Assembly (NCBI GenBank): GCA_023055355.1
Contig: JALJCS010000022.1
Coordinates: 11,353,501-11,417,500, forward strand
Direction: 5' to 3'
Length of the DNA stretch: 64,000 nucleotides
From: Agelaius tricolor
Lineage: Eukaryota > Chordata > Aves > Passeriformes > Icteridae
Below, piece after piece: positions 35,190-46,740 of this stretch (the first letter of the stretch is position 1; each line of letters starts with the position of its first letter). Position numbers and translations under genes: made by a program. The notes beneath the pieces are model-generated. The model was not told the origin of the DNA, searched no databases, and was given only the letters and a program-made list of their open reading frames with translations.

Positions 35190-35420
35190 AGTTGTGTGTG
35201 CGTCTAAGAAACGATTTGGCTGCAGAACAGTATTTTAACTACTATATTTAACATATTGTATTATGACATTTACAATATTTCCCCCAAAGCTCTTCTCAGA
35301 TTGAAGAGAAGCGACTCTCTGCGTTGTGCTGGCCCTTTTTCCTCGCTGATTGACAGGGAAATTAAATCAGTTCATTGCTTGGATGTTGTACATTACTAAT
35401 TGTGCTCAGCATGGGTGAGC
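35190..35420. promoter_or_regulatory. Candidate enhancer with exact PBX/MEIS site
   Basis: TGATTGACAG at 35347-35356 is the textbook composite site for PBX with MEIS/PREP partners. It is followed at once by GGAAATTAAATCAG and TTCATTGC, and upstream there are ATTTAACATATTG and CATTTACAATATT words. The block is repeat-free and AT-rich, as expected for a developmental cis-element. Binding and conservation are inferred. Confidence 0.38.
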
Positions 35421-36629
35421 AATAGCTCACTGTGTGAGCCACCCCATGGACTTCCCCAGAGCCTCCCTTGTGAGGGAGGGCTCCTGAACCAGGCTGGGGC
35501 TCTGCCTCTGCGTCTCAGTGAAGGTCTTTGTCACCAGAGAAAGTTTGGGGGCTGGTTTTATTTTGGGGGAGGTTGTCTGGGTTTCTCTGGGTGCATTCAG
35601 CTGTTTGAATGCGGTTCTGTAAAACTGGGTTGGAATAGCGTTTATAGCAAAAATCTGTTTCATTTGATGTTAATTATTTAATATAAATTCAGTTATTATG
35701 CCATGCCCCAGTAGCACACAAACTGTTCAACCATAAACAGATGAAAGACTACTTCAGGGGCAAGCCAGTAATGTCTGGAGACATGAGTCAGATAGCAGAG
35801 CCATGGAGAGGAGGAGGAGGAGGAATCTATATCCAAGAGTAACTGAACACAGCCCTTTTAATCTAGAAATAGGACTATAAATTCCAGGAGATAAATTAGT
35901 CTTCTGAAATGTTTGGTTCTGTGGGCCTCAGAAGTATAAAGCAGTGTGCACAATTTTGTGGAGAGGGAATAGTTCATTCAGACCAAAAAAAAAAAAAATT
36001 TAACTTCAAAACAAAAGTATAGGAGTGCATTAATTTCCCTGGAGTCCTTTGGAACAGTTTGGATCATTTCTAGTGTTATTCATACAGCCTTTTAGAGCAA
36101 ACTATTACAAGAGGAAACTTCCCTATACCCAAAGCCCAAGCTGTGTCTTAAGTGTACAAGCAGAGGCAGATCAAAATTCATCAGAGAGCTCCCCAGTGCC
36201 CTCAGAAAGACATGTGATGGTCAGAACTTCTGCTCTGAATGCTGGAAAGCTGCTTCTGTTGGAAACATGGAGCATTCCTCCTGTTCTAGTCAGGTTTTGG
36301 CTGGATTTGAGGATTGCACCTCAGATTTGTGTTGATTTGGACCTGGAGCAGGCAACTTCCCACATCCCTGATGCAAGAACCTTCATCCCTGGAAACTCAG
36401 GCTCACTGCAGTGATCCCCAATTTGCCAATATTTAATGGCACTGCATCTAGGGTCCATTACATGCTTTGGGATCTACTTGAGAGCATCCTGAGCATGGAT
36501 GGTGCCTTGCATGAAGCCAGGCAGGGCTGTGTCAATACATGGCCCAAGCCCATCTGCCAGCAGTGGCTGCTGATTTCAAAAGCTGAGTGCCATTCTGGAG
36601 GGCAATTTGAGCACTTCAGAATGTATATC
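35421..36629. other. Unique noncoding sequence
   Basis: A GGA-repeat patch (GAGGAGGAGGAGGAGGA) lies near 35808-35824 and an A-run at 35986-35998. The 121-codon open frame at 36049-36414 has no domain that I recognise and is probably chance. Confidence 0.45.
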
Positions 36630-36639
36630 TGATTGACAG
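36630..36639 (+). promoter_or_regulatory. Second exact TGATTGACAG (PBX/MEIS-type) site
   Basis: This has the same 10-mer as at 35347, about 1.28 kb away on the same strand, followed by TCAGTGACATGG. A given 10-mer is expected roughly once per 500 kb per strand in random sequence of even composition, so two in 1.3 kb is notable but still only suggestive. Confidence 0.3.
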
Positions 36640-37429
36640 TCAGTGACATGGGAGGGGCAATTCATCTTATCTCCCTCAGCTGTCCAAAAGTCAGACCAGG
36701 CTGCCTGGGATTCCTCCCAGGCAGAGCTCCCAAGGCTCCTGAGGCTGGTGATGGGTGTAGGTGACATGGTCTACCCTGTGGAGGCTCTGAGCTTCCTCCA
36801 CTGGCACACAGAGAGCCCAGGCATCCATGTGGGACAGATATCCAACTTGTAAACTATTAGAGATACATAAATTAGGGGTTTAAGCATTCTAAAATGCAAT
36901 GCAGGGTACGGATACTGACAAAAACACATTGGATGGTGTGTAACTCCCTGCTGATGTGACTTCAGAGTTTCCAGGGCCCAGGAAAAACTCTTTTATAGGT
37001 CTTTGCTATGCTTGAATCTCAGATTTCCATTTTCCATGCAGCTGAGATGCCACTGTCAGGCTCACAGCACAGGGGGTAAATGTACAACCTCTGCACAATT
37101 AGGAATCCAAGTAACTCCAGGGATTTCAGTTCACACTTGGAACAGCACAGGGTTGGCTTTTTCTTGGTTTCCCCTCTGTGCTTTGTAGTCCCACCTGCAG
37201 AATGCTCATCCCCCAGAGGTTTAAGAAGAGTAAGTTGTGTTTCAGGGACAGCATTTTTCAGCCCTGGGAGATCAAGAACTTTGAGGCAGACCCAGCCTTT
37301 AACCAAGCCTTTTTGGGAGCTGCCAACCCCAAAGCCCAGCAGACACCTCAGGCACCAGGGAGGCTGAAGGAACTCTTGCAGTGCCTGTCCCTGTAAAGTC
37401 TGTCACTGCAGTTCACAAGAGACAACTAA
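36640..37429. other. Unique noncoding sequence
   Basis: No gene, RNA or named transposon was recognised. Short overlapping open frames at 37080-37396 on the plus strand have no recognisable family. Confidence 0.45.
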
Positions 37430-37860
37430 TCAATAACCGTGGAACCAAATAGGCAAATAAAAATAAAATCCATTAAGATGGCAGAGGTATTTACTTGCTG
37501 TATTTACACCATGGAGAGCTGCACTGTCACTCAGTGCTTCCCCTACACAAGATAGAAGCAATTTGTGCAGACTGATCCCAGTTTTCTCATTAATATGTAA
37601 ATGAGGCATGCCAGTTGTTAGGTTAGAAGAAAGCTGTCATGTTTATTGTGACAGATTTAATGGATGTGTTTGGATTGTGCATTCAATGTGTTTTCAAGAG
37701 CATGTCTTATCTTTGTTTAGGCAGTAAATCAAACATGTAAACAACAATTCATTAGCATCTGTCAGAAGCTCAAAGCTACATTGTTATAGCTGAAAATCTC
37801 CCCAGAGGTGAAAAAAAGTATATCTGACTTATTCCAGATTAGTTGGAATATTTTCTTTCT
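37430..37860. promoter_or_regulatory. Candidate enhancer / conserved noncoding block
   Basis: This is repeat-free AT-rich DNA with dense transcription-factor words. CTCATTAATATGTAAATGAG (37586-37605) has ATTA and ATGTAAAT POU-octamer-like elements in a near-palindrome. GTGACAGATTTAATGG has a MEIS core, TATCTTTGTTTAGGC a SOX/FOX-like motif, and AACAACAATTCATTAGC a SOX motif plus ATTA. This combination resembles neural or craniofacial enhancers. Function is inferred from motifs only. Confidence 0.38.
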
Positions 37861-38560
37861 GTTTGCCAACTTGTAAGTGATGATTGAGCTGCTGCATAGG
37901 TGCACTCAGGTAGCACTAGGGGTCACACAGAAACACCCAGACCAGGAATCCACATCCCCTGGCCAGAGGGGATGGCAGCCACCCCCCTGTGCCACCACTG
38001 GGACACAGCACTGCCATGCCCAGGGCTGGGCTGGAGGCTGCAGGACACTGTTTGGTGCCTGGGAAGGAGCTGCAGCCCCTGGATCACCCCCAGCAGCTCA
38101 AGCCCAACACCACCAAGAGGGAAATTTTGGTGGTGGGTGGGTGGGGTACATGGAAAAATAGCTAAATGTAGAGATCTGGCTATGAGAGGTCTCTCAGAAG
38201 GTCGAGATTGGATTTGTTGGAGTAAAAAGGGCTGGACCTTGAGAACCCCTGGTGATTCATCTCCCCCACATCCCTGTCTGTGTCCTGCTTGGAGCAGCCT
38301 GAAGGTGAACACTGGGCAGGATGTCTCCTCTCAGAGATCTCAGTGTGCTTTGCAAACATCAGCCAAACCTTATCACAGAGCCAGGACAGAAGAACTGAAT
38401 CCATTGAACTGATGGCTCCGAGCAAGGACAGAGATTAAATCATTTGCTCAAAGACATGATGGTGCAGCCAGGTGGAGTAAAGGGGAGCATAAAATCAAAG
38501 TAGGACCCCGACCTTTATTGTCATGGGAATTACTTTTGTTTTCAGTTTCTACTAGTTCAT
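37861..38560. other. Unique noncoding sequence
   Basis: No gene was recognised. The overlapping open frames at 37877-38412 are on both strands and have no family resemblance. Confidence 0.45.
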
Positions 38561-38615
38561 ATCATCACAGGATGATTTAGGTTGGAAATCACCTTAAAGA
38601 CCATCTAGCCCAGCC
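38561..38615 (-). mobile_element. CR1 3' tail fragment (antisense)
   Basis: 'ATCATCACAGGATGATTTAGG', 'TTGGAAATCACCTTAAAGACC' and 'ATCTAGCCCAGCC' match the reverse complement of a CR1 end (GATGATCTT...TTTCCAACC...). It is only about 55 bp long. Confidence 0.85.
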
Positions 38616-39073
38616 TTATTCTGCTTTGTTTGCAGTGGTCTAGAGACAGGTAGGTGTGAAGAAACAAAAGACAAGTTCACTTATGACCTTTCCTAAACCC
38701 AGATCTGCAGTGATGAAGTGTTTTTGCATTAACTCACTCTTCCATCCCAAGTTTCTATGCATTTAATAGAAATAATAATTTGGAAAATGATACTTAAGAA
38801 GTAGTAATTACAGTACATCAAATATTTATGATTTGCAATCAACCTGAAAATGTACTTATCTACACAGCAAAGTGTGATCTCTTCCAGTGAAGACACAAAT
38901 TATCTTTCTTAAAGATGCAATGGGCTTCACATATCAGCAGCTTCCTTGGGATGGTCCAGCTGCACCCACAATTTGGGGTTTAACTCCACTCTTGCAGCTG
39001 AAACAAGAGACGTCCATTAAATAGGAGTGGCAAGTCTGACTTGGCCATGGCAGCTGAGCAGCTCTGCCAAGTC
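38616..39073. other. Unique noncoding sequence
   Basis: The AT-rich stretch 38750-38900 has ATAGAAATAATAATTTGG and AAGTAGTAATTACAG words. No gene was recognised. Confidence 0.45.
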
Positions 39074-39165
39074 CTTGAATCACAAAATCACAGGGCTGGA
39101 AGGGACCTTTAGAGGCCACCTAGTCCAACAATCCCTGCACTGACCAGGGACATCTTCACAGAAAT
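39074..39165 (-). mobile_element. CR1 3' fragment (antisense)
   Basis: 'TTGAATCACAAAATCACAGG', 'GCTGGAAGGGACCTTTAGAGG', 'CCACCTAGTCCAACAATCCC' and 'TGCACTGACCAGGGACATC' are the standard reverse-complemented CR1 3' sequence. Confidence 0.93.
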
Positions 39166-39789
39166 AGGGGATGCCTCAGGAGTCAGGTGCTCCTGCCACT
39201 GTTCACTCAGAGGAACTGGGAAAATCTGATTGCATTGTAGTTGTGGGAAGATTTAGACCTTGAGCAAGGCTGGGATTTGTGCCCAGGTACTTTGAGCAGA
39301 AATTGGGCAGTTTGGTTTGAGGCAGGGATGGATCTGGACCAAGAGAGCTGGGGAAGGTCCCTGTGGCTGATGATTTTTCTTCCTTTCCCCTGCGTGCAAA
39401 AGGATGAGGATTCCTGCAGGGTGAGGATAACACAGAGAAAAGATGGGGAGCAGAATCCTCCCTGCCTGTTTGTGGACACAGAGCCCAAGGTGGCTGCCCC
39501 ATGGGCACATCCTGCCCCAGTGAGGGATGAGGGATGCTCACCAGCCACATCCAGCATCTCTTTAAACCCAGCTGGGCTTTTAGACACAGCCCTCCCTGGC
39601 CCTCTGCCCTGTCCCCTCAGGTTCATGATGGATCTGACCTTCAGAGACCTTGTGGGGCAGAGGGAAGCTGTGTGTCACTGCTGACCCCTCGGCTCCTGCG
39701 AGCCCATCGACGCTGCCTGGGCCACGTTCTCATTTGTTCAACTTCCTTCCTCCAAAGGAACTGGCAATTTCATCAGAACTTCTTAATAG
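39166..39789. other. Unique noncoding sequence
   Basis: Open frames overlap on both strands (for example 147 codons at 39241-39684) without a recognisable domain. The sequence is GC-moderate, and nothing supports an exon. Confidence 0.4.
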
Positions 39790-40230
39790 TACATGAATTC
39801 TAAATTGCAGTCATTTGTTGCCACTAGCCGCAGGCTTTTCTGTCTGTTGGAAATATCTATGTTATTTCTTTCTTTTAGAGTTTACGTAAATAAAATAAAA
39901 TAAACTTTTACAAATAATGTTTGCCACTTAATGATCTCAGCCAAAGTGTCTATCTGAGGAAATAGAAATCCTTCCTTACAATTCATCTTAAGGATGTAGT
40001 TTCGGTTTCTTATAAAGTAATAATGAATGTACTACAGATAATGTTCCAATAGTGCAAATGAGAGGAGCATATAATCAAAATGATAATAGCGGGTGTTGTA
40101 TGGCTGGTATAATAAAATCTATCCCACTATGAAAATCATATCTCAAGGCAACGTTCTGTCTGATTTTTGTAATAATTGTACAAGAGAGAGCAGGGCAGCA
40201 GGCAGCCAGGGAAACAAAGGTGCCGCGGTG
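39790..40230. promoter_or_regulatory. Candidate conserved noncoding block
   Basis: This is a repeat-free AT-rich stretch with many short factor-like words: GTCATTTGTTGCC, TTACGTAAATAAAATAAAAT, ACTTAATGATCTCAGCC, AAAATGATAATAGCGGG and TTTTTGTAATAATTGTACAA (40166). A CpG-containing edge follows (TGCCGCGGTGG at 40221). An enhancer is plausible; conservation cannot be read from one sequence. Confidence 0.33.
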
Positions 40231-40468
40231 GTTCATTAACCAGGCGTGCCCCGACAGCCCATCCTGCCCGGTCAAGGGTCTCTGCTGGCTTTGAGAGAGG
40301 AATCAACCACTCAGAAAGGAATAAAAATCCATACTGGAGCCAGTCCACACCTCCAGAGCAGGCAGGAGGCAGAGTGAGGCACACAAAGGGCACAGTTTGT
40401 GTTTAACAGCCCCGTCGCTGGGGGAGATGGGCTTTCCTCTGGCAGAGCCAGTCCTCACAGAGCCGCAC
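40231..40468. other. Unique noncoding sequence
   Basis: Nothing recognised beyond ordinary unique sequence with a few CpG sites. Confidence 0.4.
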
Positions 40469-40545
40469 ACCATGGAATGGTTTGGGCTGGAAGGGGCCCT
40501 AAAGATCCCTGGTTCCACCCCCTGCCACCCCTGGTTCCACTCCCT
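40469..40545 (-). mobile_element. CR1 3' tail fragment (antisense)
   Basis: 'CATGGAATGGTTTGGGCTGG' is followed by 'AAGGGGCCCTAAAGATCCC' and then a duplicated GGTTCCACCCCCTGCCA-like stretch. It matches the reverse complement of a CR1 3' terminus. Confidence 0.82.
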
Positions 40546-43500
40546 CTGGAAGCCTTGTAAAGCTCCATTTGGCTTTTGTTCCTTCATCACAGCCAGACTT
40601 TTCCAAGTGACTCTTCTCATGCTGGGACAGCCTGTGGCTGCTCCCCAGTTTGAGGTTTCTCTCCTCACAGGTGAACCTTGCATTCCTCACATGTTTATTT
40701 AATTTCAATCTGCTCTGCAGCGCTCTGGGATGGTGCCTGTGTTTCTGACTGTTTGGGGCCCATTAGGAACATTTGTGTACATCCATAGCTACTGAGTTTT
40801 AAGCCACAAACGAGTGCCTCTGGGGCCAAGAGGCACAGCAGATACAATCTGTCATGTCAACTCTCATTCACTTCATGGTAATGTTTTTTCTTATAGAAGA
40901 TGGCCATGCCAAAACTATTCTCAGGGTATCAACAGCATCAAAGCTGCCTCTCCAGCCAGCAGAACCAATTCAACAGGAGAGGCAATGCTCTGGGTGAAAT
41001 GAGTGGAGACAGGCATTTTTTCTGCCCTGGTCTAGCTTTTCATTATTTGTCATCTTGGATGCCTTAAGCATTTTGCTGGGGTGCTGCCCAGCACTGGTAT
41101 TCCCAGTGTGCTGCTTCATCCCACTGTGATCCCAGGGGAAAGGGGCACAGGGCAGGCACCAGGGCAGAGCTCATCCCCAGCAGGGTATGGAAGATGCCAC
41201 ATGGAGAGCATCACATGGCTGTCAGATTTCAGCAGCCTGAAGTCATTTGCAAGATTAGGATCTTAATCTGGAAAGTGGATCCAATCTGGCCCTCGCATTG
41301 CTGCCACCCGTGGCTGCAGTGGGGTTTGTGCTTGTGTTCAAGTGTCATGGATTAGTGAATGGCATGGATGTGTATTTACATGTGTGTGTGCCCTTAAGTG
41401 AGGACTCATCTCCATTCTGTTCCCTGCATGCTTTTCTACTCTGTCAAACACATATTCCTGTTTTGATCACACTCCAGAGCTGATTGCTGAGCTGTGGTAG
41501 GGCACTGTTACAATGCTCCACGGCGCTCGGATGGGAAGAACCATCAGCATCTGCTTATGGCACTCTGCACATGGGGATCCACCTTTCCCAAGGATCCCCG
41601 TGCCAGGCAGGGCTGGGCAGGGCTGCAGCACCTTCCCTGGGCCAGCTGCAGCAGCTGGGGCAGGGCAGGAGCATCCCAGGCACATTCCAGCTGCTCTGGG
41701 GCTGTGGGCATCAGGATGCCCCTGAAGGTTTATTTATTACACATGAGCTGGAAACCAAGTGCCAGCTCCAGAAATGAAGATGCCACCTCACTAAGAAGGA
41801 ATTGCCACTCAGAAACAATGGCACAAATAGGGAGTAGGATCTTGACACCATTGAAAATTGAGTGTGGCACTACAACAAGTGTGGAAATGTGATCTTACAC
41901 CTCCAACTCTGTGCAAACCACATTGCATTTGTTGTTCACATGGTGGAAGGGCATCCCAGGCATGGACAGACACTGGACTGGGAGAAGGAAAAGCATCTGG
42001 GCTCACCCACTGCTCTCATATAAAGACAGAAGTGTAGAAAAAGCCATCAGAGCTCTTGAAAAGTTCTCTCACAGCCAAGTGGCTCCTGCTAACCCCCTTC
42101 AATGTTGTATTTGTACATTGGTCTGTTAGAAAGGCAGGTTTTACAGTCCAGAAAACAACTGAGGGCTAAATCTTAAATATGTAAGAGTTTTGTCAGAATA
42201 ATGATAACTTATAAACTTATTATAGTTATGCTCAAGTACCTCTTCCTTTATGATGGAAAATCCTAATTCCACAGCCACAGGAGAAAGTATTCCTGGCTTA
42301 AAGCTTGATTTGAAAGAGAAAAAGAAGATGTTTCTGAATCTATGAGAACATAAAAAACCACCACAAAAGTAAAATATTATAAATCAGGAAGTTATGGATA
42401 CTAAGTAAAGCAAAGTAAAAGAAAAGGTCCAAAAACAAAACGATGGTCAACAGAGTAAAGAAAAATGATAATTCCTTTAAAGCATATTAGCAGAAAACAA
42501 AAATAAATTCCTAAGAATGGTGTTGACCTTGCTAAAGGTCATCAAACTCATCTGTTGGAAGGTGAAGAGTGCATTGCAATTTATAACTAACCATCAAATC
42601 ACCAGTAATGGTGCAGAAAGTCAAAGCTTTGAACAGCTTTCTCCTCTGTACTCAGAGAACCATCCAGACCACGTGCTTATAGCACCTGCATGAAACTTTT
42701 CTTTCCACCAGCGCTCATTGAACACTGCAAGGAGACACTTTAAAACTGGCAGATAAATCTGTGGGTTTGCACTTTAAAACAGCCAGGTAAGGTGTATTCT
42801 AGAATGTGATTTTTTTTTCCCCCTGTCAGCTCTTGGCTCCTTCCTCTGTGCTCCCTGCAGAGCTCCCTGGCACAGGGCTTTTCCCAAGAGCCTGGAACAC
42901 AGCAGGGAGGGGTTTTCTGCTTGCCCAGGGCTGCACCTGCCCTTTGATTTCCCAGGGATGCACACACCGACCCCACAGTCCTTCCCCTGGAGTCCTCAGA
43001 GCCTCTAAGGGCTGCTAAGGGAATCCCTCTGTTTTCCCACAGGATCTGGAGATGTGTTTCCATGCCTGGTGCTGCTCCATCAGCTCAGCACACAGCTGTC
43101 CTTCCCTGCTCCTGCCTCACACCACAGCTGCAGGGACAGCACATCTGCACTCTCACACCTCACAGCTCCCCTGGTTCTTAACTTCTGCCTAATTCAGAAA
43201 CAAAAGCTGAATTAGGGTTGGTAAAGAGATGACAAGAGAGTGCTGGCAGCAAAAGCCACAAAATCAGAAGTATAAAAGGAGAATTAAGTTGTTAATCAGA
43301 TTGAATAATTTCAAACAGAGTGGGGAGAATTTTCCAATGAAAAAGATGACTCCAGCATATAAATTAATCTTTTGTATAGGAAGAAATGAAAGTCATTAAA
43401 TGTCATTGTCTTATTTTAAAAGCAGCAATATCCTGTCTGATTGCAAGTACTTAAAGTGGGATGATTAAACAGAAACCTTATCTTCAGTGTTCCAAGGAGA

Positions 43501-44894
43501 AAATTGGAGAAGTTATCCAATTATGGATAATAAAGAACAGGGAAATATTGGAGCAGAGGGAAACTTGGTTACGTAAGTTATGGAAGAGCACTTGGCAATC
43601 AATCCCACCCAATATCCCAGGCACAAACAAAAGGGAATCTCTCCCTCATCACACCAAATGTCACAGCTCTGAGGGGCCTTTGAACTGCACACTTGCTTGT
43701 GATTTTCCAGTTTTGTAAGCCGTCTTCAGACCTGTATAAAACAACAGCCTGAGGCCCTTGTAAATACTAATATTCTGTTAAAACATCTGGTTACTGTAAA
43801 ATGGGATTGTCTTTATTTCCAAACAGGAGTTTACAAGCAGATTATCAGCTGCTGGCTGGCTGTTACTTTATACTCTCCAGCAATCCTCCATGCACAGGCA
43901 TCTTGCTCTGCCTGAATGGCATTTTCCTGGATTGCCAGTGAAATTTTAAGTAGAAACAGTAGTTCACAAGGCAGAGGGAATGCTCTGGTCGGGGTCTTCC
44001 CTCTCTGCTGCAGATCTCCAGGTGTCCATGAGCTCCGAGTGCCCCTAGTGCTGCTATTCCTGCACAGCCTGTGTGAGCTGGCACACAGGACTGTCCCCAT
44101 TCCCTGCACAGAGGGAATGTGAATGGGGACAATATAAAACAACCTCTCACAATGCAGCACCAACGGTCGAGGTTCAGATCTTTGGCCAAGAATGAAGCTT
44201 TGCATTCCTAATTCAAGAGAAAGGTTTCCTTTGCTCTGCCAAGGGAAAGAGCTCTTTGTCTGGACAGGACCTCCTGCTGCTGCCAGGAGATGCAGGAAGC
44301 TCCAAGCAGAGTGTGGAAAATTATCAGGAGCTAAAACTCAGACTTTTCAGGTGGTCTTGATGTTTCTGGGGACCACGACCTCAGTGAAAGGATGTTCCAC
44401 TGCCTACCAAGGGTCTGCTATCAGAATCTCTGATTAGGGACAGCACAAAGCCTTTAACCTTGGCACGTTTCTTAATTTAGCCTTTAAAGGGTGGAATTTC
44501 TACTCTCATTTTTTTCTGTCCTTTCCCTGTTTGGGCAGCTTGGGCTAAATAGAGCCTGCAGCACCAGGGGAGCCCCTGGAGGGGAAGGCAGCCCCAGCAC
44601 AGCCCCAGTGGGGCACATCCTCTTTCCCATCCCCTGCCCACAGTTCCACAGCCACCTGCTGGGATGGGAGAAAGAGGAAGGGAAATTTGTGTATTTTTAT
44701 GTCTGTGTGGCTGATCCCAGGCTCTGTGTCTGATGCATTTGGCAAGTAAATAACTAGACATGAAAGTGGAACAATGTACCTGTCAGGGGGGTTGGTGTCT
44801 ATGGGAAACTTGCTTTTCAGTTTATAAAGGGAAAATGACTCTTAATGAATTCAAAGATGCTTCAAAACAACCCCCTAAAAAAAGAAATCAGTCT
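40546..44894. other. Unique noncoding sequence
   Basis: About 4.3 kb with no recognised exon, RNA gene or transposon. AT-rich unique patches lie at 42130-42560 and 43260-43460. The latter (GTTGTTAATCAGATTGAATA, AATTTTCCAATG) has some enhancer-like texture. A T8-C run is at 42810-42823. Open frames are short, overlapping and unrecognised. Confidence 0.4.
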
Positions 44895-45200
44895 TTAAAG
44901 TGCACTTAGTTACGTATAATTGATGTCATTAAAGGGATCTTTTGCAGAATTGTTATTTATGTAAAGAAATTACCAGCTGTAGGACTTGGTGTTTCTATCT
45001 TTCCAGCCAGCAATCAGGTAAAAAATACCTTCAGAGCTGCAACTTGCAGTCAGAGGCAACCTGAAGCTCAGCCCTGGCAGCCTGACCGTCTGCAGATATT
45101 CTGGCAGAGTAGAGGATAACACTTCATAATCTGGTATGACTTAAATCTCCTCTGTGCCAGATAAGATAGCGAAGGGAGAAAATCAAATCAGGTTTCAGGG
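44895..45200. promoter_or_regulatory. Candidate conserved noncoding block
   Basis: Repeat-free sequence with TTAGTTACGTATAATTGATG, TCATTAAAGGGATC (a TCF/LEF-like flank), TAATCTGGTATGAC and CAGATAAGATAGCG (two GATA cores). It looks like a regulatory element by composition only. Confidence 0.28.
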
Positions 45201-46349
45201 AGAGTTATCACACTTCTTTGTACAAATTTGTCTCTAAATCTGCAAGCTGAGGAGTGTGTTGGGAACCTCTTAAGCAGGATGGATGGGAGGGAAGCAGCCT
45301 GGCTGCTCCAAACCCAGGATCCCACATTATCCATGGAGTCTCTCCCTGCCTGGCTGTCACAGCCTCAGATTTAAGGCTCCCACTCCCTTGCACATCCTCC
45401 TGCTTGGATTGGTGTCATACACAGCTTCTCCCACCCTTCTTTTCCCAACAGCCACTTTCCTCACTGGGCACCCCTTTTGTTTTCCAGACTCAGAGACATC
45501 CCTAATGGATAGGAACCACTCACAGATCTTGGCACATCTGTTCTTTAGCCCTCCTTGCTGACTCTGGATGTGCTTTTGTGGTGGAAACGATTCCATTTCC
45601 ATTTGCTGGCTGTCACGCCCAGTGGTGCTGGGGTATTTGCTGGAATAGCTCTGCCTTGATTTTTATGACAGAGAGGAAATATCCTACAGGAGCAGGGATG
45701 TATTCCTTCCCCCAAGAGCTGAAGAGCAAGCTTTCATCTTGAGCCGTCCTCCTTCTCTTCCGGACCCTCAGCCGAGCCCTCTGCTCAGCTGGAGGACAAA
45801 CAGATGTTCCTCAGAATGGTGTTTAATCCCATGGCTGCAACAGCCTGCTGCATCCCACTGCAACTGTCAGCTTTGGAAGCTGTTTTGCCCTGCATGGGTA
45901 AGGAAATGCAGCTGATAATAATGTTAAGGCTTTACAGCAACGCTGGCTTAATGCCCTTCGGGGTTGGATTCTGAAATTTTGCACAGGAAAGTAAAAGGAA
46001 AACATGGTACACAAATTTTAGACATAGAGCTGGGAAGACTGGGATCTGCTACAAGATTATGGTTTCAGATGTGTAAATCACCCCATATATTCCTCACAGT
46101 GATCTGTGCATGGAACAACTCTAATTTGGCCATTGAAATATTCAGGATCAATTCACAAGCTTCAAAGTCCACATGACCTGAATGAAATCTGGCTGTGATC
46201 AGTAGGGCAGAAGCAAATCCCTGGTCCAGACTGGGATGGGACTTGTGGTGCCCCTGTCCTGTGCAGTGTGTGGCTCTGGGAAGAGGGGAGCTCTTGGAGG
46301 AAGGGGCCATGGTCAGCCTGAGGAGGTTGAGCATCCACAGGACATGCAG
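45201..46349. other. Unique noncoding sequence
   Basis: Nothing beyond short unrecognised open frames on both strands. Confidence 0.4.
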
Positions 46350-46740
46350 CTCACAGAATATTTACAGAATTCACAGAATCACTGGGTTGGAAGAGACCTT
46401 CAAGATCGAGTCCAGCCCAGCCCCAACAGCTCAACTCAACCCTGGCACCCAGTGCCACATCCAGGCTTTGTTAAACACACCCAGGGATGGGGACTCCAGC
46501 ACATCCCTGGGCAGCCATTCCAGAACTTTATCACCCTTTCTGTGAAAAACTTTTTCCTGCTATCCAACCTGTATTTCCCTTGAGGCTGAGTGCTCTGGTT
46601 GTGTCAGTGCTGCTGGAGAAAGAGCCCAGGGCCAGCTGAGCACAGGCACCTTTCAGAAGCTGTGAGAGTGATGAGGGCAGCCCTGAGTCTCCTTTCCTGC
46701 AGGCTGAGCACCCCCAGCTCCCTCTCTGCCTCAGGTGAGG
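46350..46740 (-). mobile_element. CR1 LINE 3' fragment, about 390 bp (antisense)
   Basis: This is the longest antisense CR1 copy. It runs from 'AATTCACAGAATCACTGGG', 'TTGGAAGAGACCTTCAAGATC', through 'CCAGTGCCACATCCAGGC', 'GGGATGGGGACTCCAGCACA', 'TTTCTGTGAAAAACTTTTTCC', to 'TCTCCTTTCCTGCAGGCTGAG' and 'CACCCCCAGCTCCCTC'. All blocks are in the order expected for a reverse-complemented CR1 3' end, including the end of the reverse-transcriptase frame, which is broken. Confidence 0.95.
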
